Assembly (NCBI GenBank): GCA_900549455.1
Contig: UROM01000095.1
Span: 1 to 6,930, forward strand
Source of the DNA: an uncultured Collinsella sp.
Lineage (GTDB): Bacteria > Actinomycetota > Coriobacteriia > Coriobacteriales > Coriobacteriaceae
Reading direction: 5' to 3'
DNA: 6,930 bases
Position 1 is the stretch's first letter, and each line of letters starts with the position of its first letter. Below the pieces are notes generated by a model that worked only from the letters and a program-made list of their open reading frames with translations, was not told where the DNA came from and made no database searches. Position numbers and translations under genes: made by a program. Positions 4,189-6,930 of the stretch are shown here, one piece after another.

Positions 4189-5619
4189 ATGGCTTTCCGT
4201 AATGACTTCCTGTGGGGCGGCGCGACGGCTGCCAACCAGTGCGAGGGCGCCTATAACGTGGACGGCCGCGGCCTTGCCAACGTGGACGTGGCTCCGCACG
4301 GCCCCGAGCGCTATGCGGTGGTCTCCGGCCAGCGTAAGATGCTCGACTTCGAGGACGGCTATTACTATCCCGCGCAGACCGGCATCGATTTCTATCACCA
4401 CTACAAAGAGGACATTGCTCTCTTTGCCGAGATGGGCTTTAAGACCTTCCGTATGAGCCTGGCTTGGACCCGCATCTTCCCCAACGGCGACGAGACCGAG
4501 CCCAACGAGGCTGGCCTGGCCTTCTACGAGGATGTGTTCCGCGAGTGCCAGGCGCACGGCATCGAGCCGCTCGTGACTATCACGCACTTCGACTGCCCGA
4601 TTCATCTCATCAAGGAGTACGGCGGCTGGCGCAACCGCAAGCTCATCGACTTCTACAAGAATCTCGCGACCACGATTTTTACCCGCTACAAGGGCCTGGT
4701 GAAGTACTGGCTCACCTTTAACGAGATCAATATGATCTTGCACCTGCCGTTTATGGGTGCCGGCCTGGTCTTTGAGGAGGGCGAGAACAAGGAGGCCGTT
4801 GAGTACCTGGCCGCCCACAACGAGCTCGTCGCCAGCGCTTGGGCAACCAAGATTGCTCACGAGATCGACCCCGAGATCAAGATCGGCTGCATGCTCGCCG
4901 CAGGTAGCTACTACCCCTACAGCTGCCGTCCGGGCGATGTACGCCAGGCGCAGCTCGATAACCAGGACAACTACTTCTTCGTCGACGTCCAGAGCCGCGG
5001 CTACTACCCGGCCTATGCCGTCAAGAAGTTCGAGCGTCTAGGCATCGATGTGGGCATGACCGACGAGGACCGCGAGATCCTGGCCGCCAACACCGTCGAC
5101 TTCATCAGCTTTAGCTACTACAGCACCCGCTGCTCTGCCGGTGCCGATAACCCCGATGTCGAGCGCACCCAGGGCAACGCCTTCGCCGGCGCCAAGAATC
5201 CCTACCTGCAGGAGAGCCAGTGGGGCTGGGCCATCGATCCGCTGGGCTTCCGCATCACCCTTAACGACCTGTACGACCGTTATCAGAAGCCGCTGTTTGT
5301 GGTCGAGAACGGTCTGGGCGCCAAGGATGTTGTCGAGGAGGATGGCTCCATCAACGACGACTACCGTATCGACTACCTGCGTCAGCACATCCAGACCATG
5401 CGCGACGCGGTGACCGAGGACGGCGTTGACCTGCTGGGCTACACCACCTGGGGCCCGATCGACCTGGTGTCTGCCGGCACGGGCGAGATGTCCAAGCGCT
5501 ACGGCTTTATCTATGTGGATCGCGACGATGCGGGCAACGGCACTCTCAAGCGCTCCAAGAAGAAGAGCTTCGACTGGTACAAGAAGGTTATTGCTTCTAA
5601 TGGTGAGGACCTATCCTAA
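4189..5619 (+). CDS. Glycoside hydrolase family 1, 6-phospho-beta-glucosidase
   Basis: This cytosolic retaining GH1 enzyme likely hydrolyses phosphorylated beta-glucosides such as cellobiose-6-phosphate, imported by a PTS, to glucose-6-phosphate and an aglycone or glucose. The 476 residues match the BglA/AscB group (about 475-480). The N-terminal GH1 signature FLWGGATAANQCEGAY is at 7-22. The acid/base is E179 in TFNEI, and the nucleophile is E373 in VVENGLG. The phosphate-binding signature of 6-phospho enzymes is present near the end as S428, K436 and Y438 in the segment SAGTGEMSKRYGFIYVD, which argues against a plain beta-glucosidase. The substrate-binding GPIDLVS segment just precedes it. 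AAAGGA (4176-4181), 7 nt before ATG, supports the start. No PTS transporter or BglG-type regulator is in the window, so the sugar importer must be encoded elsewhere. The gene looks intact and native in codon use. Confidence 0.95.
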   Translation: MAFRNDFLWGGATAANQCEGAYNVDGRGLANVDVAPHGPERYAVVSGQRKMLDFEDGYYYPAQTGIDFYHHYKEDIALFAEMGFKTFRMSLAWTRIFPNGDETEPNEAGLAFYEDVFRECQAHGIEPLVTITHFDCPIHLIKEYGGWRNRKLIDFYKNLATTIFTRYKGLVKYWLTFNEINMILHLPFMGAGLVFEEGENKEAVEYLAAHNELVASAWATKIAHEIDPEIKIGCMLAAGSYYPYSCRPGDVRQAQLDNQDNYFFVDVQSRGYYPAYAVKKFERLGIDVGMTDEDREILAANTVDFISFSYYSTRCSAGADNPDVERTQGNAFAGAKNPYLQESQWGWAIDPLGFRITLNDLYDRYQKPLFVVENGLGAKDVVEEDGSINDDYRIDYLRQHIQTMRDAVTEDGVDLLGYTTWGPIDLVSAGTGEMSKRYGFIYVDRDDAGNGTLKRSKKKSFDWYKKVIASNGEDLS

Positions 5620-5654
5620 GGAAGCTGAGACACTCAACTTCATAGCCTCCTAGC

Positions 5655-5692
5655 CAAGGCGCCCGGCGAGTATGTGCTCTCCGGGCGCCTTG
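5655..5692 (+). terminator. Hairpin after the GH1 gene, probable terminator without U-tract
   Basis: CAAGGCGCCCGG (5655-5666) pairs perfectly with CCGGGCGCCTTG (5681-5692) over 12 bp. A further GAG/CTC pairing (5668-5670 with 5677-5679) narrows the loop to six bases. It lies 35 nt after the stop codon. Only a short TTG follows the stem, so it is not a canonical intrinsic terminator; it may terminate weakly or protect the 3' end. Confidence 0.6.
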
Positions 5693-5758
5693 CCGTCTGC
5701 GGATTTTGGGACATGCGGCCCGCTTTTTCGACCCATCTGTCGGTACACTAAAGGGACT

Positions 5759-6892
5759 ATGGGTACCTGCGAGCGACATATCGGCCACGCGGCCGCCCGG
5801 ACCGCGCCGGTTGCGGATCCCAGGGGTGGCAGGCTCTTCGCCATGCCGCGATTCCTTGTTGGCATAACACATCAGGTGTATCGTCATCGCGTCTTTGCTA
5901 TCGCCGGCGCCATCACCGCACTGTTCCTCATGCTTTTGGCGGTCTTGCCGGCGCTGTTCGCCTTCGATCCCAAACTTTCTAACGTCGTGCCCGCCTATAG
6001 CGAGGTGTCCGAAGAGGTCGTGGATGCGCTCGTCCACTCGAGCTCTCTCCCGCTGCTTGTCGCCGCAATTGTATTTTCGATCTGGGGCGTATCGGTCTAT
6101 CTGCGCTGTTTGGACTATGTGTTGCGCCGCCGCCTTGTTGCCATCGCCACCATCTGCGCCCTGTGGATGATCGAAGTCATTCTCAAGTACAAGTCGTTCA
6201 CGCCGTTCTATGCCACCGTGCTGTGGTACCTGTACTACGTGCCCATGACGCTCATTCCGCTGCTCTACCAGTTGTGTGGTCTGCGCCTTGCGGGCCTGGA
6301 GCAACACCGTCTGGGTCGCCGCTACTGCGCTGCGCTGTGGATTGTGGCCATCCTGCTTATCGGATTTGTGCTCACCAACGATTTTCACCAGCAGGTCTTC
6401 CACTTTGACCGTACAAGCGACACCTGGAGCAACGATTACACGTACGGCTGGGGTTATTTCGCCGTCCTCGTGTGGACGGCCTTTGACTTCGTGGCCTTTT
6501 TTATCCTGGTTGGTCGGTCCTCGTCCTTTCGCATCCAGCGTTTCTCGGGCACGGCGGCGCTCGTACTGCTGGGTGGCGCATTCTTTGCCGTCTCGTATGC
6601 GTTGCGCGTGCCCTCGGCATGGAGGCTCAACTTTTCGCTCGTCTATTGCGTCCTGTGCGTGGTGGCGATGGAAATCTGTCTCGATTGCGGTGTCATTCCG
6701 TCGTATCACGACATCGCCGGCATCTTCGACACCTTGCCGCTCGACCTCAAAGTCCTAACGCGCGACCTGCAGGAGGTCTATGCCACGCCGGTGTCAAAGC
6801 CAATGCCGGTAGGCGTGCGCGAGGAGTTGCGGACCCAGGAGCACGGCCGCGCCCATGCCTTTGCCGTGGCGTCCGATCCCAATGTGATGTAC
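5759..6892 (+). CDS. Multi-pass membrane sensor histidine kinase, N-terminal part (3' partial)
   Basis: One frame stays open from ATG 5759 to the contig end, giving 378 genuine residues before adapter begins. Hydrophobic segments at about 45-69, 97-115, 126-142, 150-171, 190-206, 232-252, 264-282 and 290-310 indicate seven or eight membrane spans. The loop with LTNDFHQQVFHFD (205-217) and NDYTYGWGYFAVLVW (225-239), followed by LDCGVIPSYHDIAGIF (308-323), resembles the membrane sensor part of gut Firmicutes and Coriobacteria sensor kinases. The catalytic half (H-box, ATP-binding domain) would lie beyond the contig, so the kinase call is inference. Start choice is unsure. ATG 5759 has AAGGGA only 2 nt upstream, and a -10-like TACACT (5744-5749) would make it nearly leaderless. 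In-frame ATG 5843 (residue 29) directly precedes the first membrane segment, with GGCAGG 9 nt upstream. Confidence 0.75.
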
Positions 6893-6930
6893 CTGTCTCT
6901 TATACACATCTCCGAGCCCACGAGACTCCT
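6893..6930 (-). other. Untrimmed Nextera i7 adapter at the contig 3' end
   Basis: Positions 6893-6926 are the reverse complement of the 34-nt adapter at 16-49, starting with the Tn5 mosaic end. The final four bases, TCCT, are the first four of the reverse complement of the 8-nt index seen at 8-15. Translation in frame with the last gene gives the artefact peptide SLIHISEPTRL, which must not be counted as protein. Confidence 0.97.

Noticed and set aside
4063..4860. 265-residue open frame on the - strand
   Set aside because: It overlaps the first half of the clear GH1 gene in antisense. Long antisense frames are expected in high-GC genes.
5597..6709. 370-residue open frame on the - strand
   Set aside because: It is the antisense shadow of the membrane sensor frame that is open on + from 5759 to the adapter. 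It has a low-complexity, charged composition with no recognisable domain, and it crosses the GH1 3' end and its terminator hairpin.
6893..6911. Tn5-type transposon end as a natural mobile element
   Set aside because: The mosaic end is joined to Nextera adapter and index bases at both contig termini, so it comes from library preparation.

Overview
The window is a short assembled contig from a high-GC bacterium. It most resembles a gut member of the Coriobacteriia, with Collinsella as my best guess. That guess rests on the GC-rich codon use, the gene repertoire, and the abundant intergenic palindromes built on GGGACGGG, GTGCCTGTCCCC and GATCTGTAACA. It comes from recognition, not from a search. 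Both ends are untrimmed Illumina Nextera adapter (1-49 and 6893-6930). The first and last genes are therefore cut by library ends, and their terminal peptides are artefacts.

Layout on the + strand: the C-terminal 313 residues of a glycerol-kinase-like FGGY carbohydrate kinase (51-992); a structured intergenic region with four complementary arms that holds a likely terminator and the luxS promoter (1003-1128); luxS, S-ribosylhomocysteine lyase (1144-1632), with a strong intrinsic terminator; a promoter with an overlapping dyad operator; a DUF4867 cupin-like protein (1777-2421); a repeat block of three hairpins (2371-2615). Next, on the - strand, comes an AAA ATPase with a winged-helix tail (2619-3725), read from an A-rich tandem-repeat leader. 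After it, a second repeat block (3794-4037) carries a duplicated 3' end of the DUF4867 gene. The + strand resumes with a GH1 6-phospho-beta-glucosidase (4189-5619), a hairpin, and the membrane part of a multi-pass sensor histidine kinase that runs into the 3' adapter (5759-6892).

The genes do not form one pathway. The kinase and the phospho-glucosidase are carbohydrate catabolism, LuxS belongs to the activated methyl cycle and AI-2 production, and the final gene is a sensor. Most genes look like single transcription units with their own promoters and terminators.

The most unusual part is 2371-4037. A lone, oppositely oriented ATPase gene sits between two direct repeats about 90% identical. 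Each repeat carries the DUF4867 gene 3' end plus the same three hairpins, in register at an offset of 1423 bp. This is the arrangement left by insertion at, or recombination through, the 3' end of a gene, with that end regenerated. The coding part of the two copies differs almost only at synonymous third positions, so the second tail probably came from a functional allele elsewhere. No integrase or transposase is visible, so mobility is inference.
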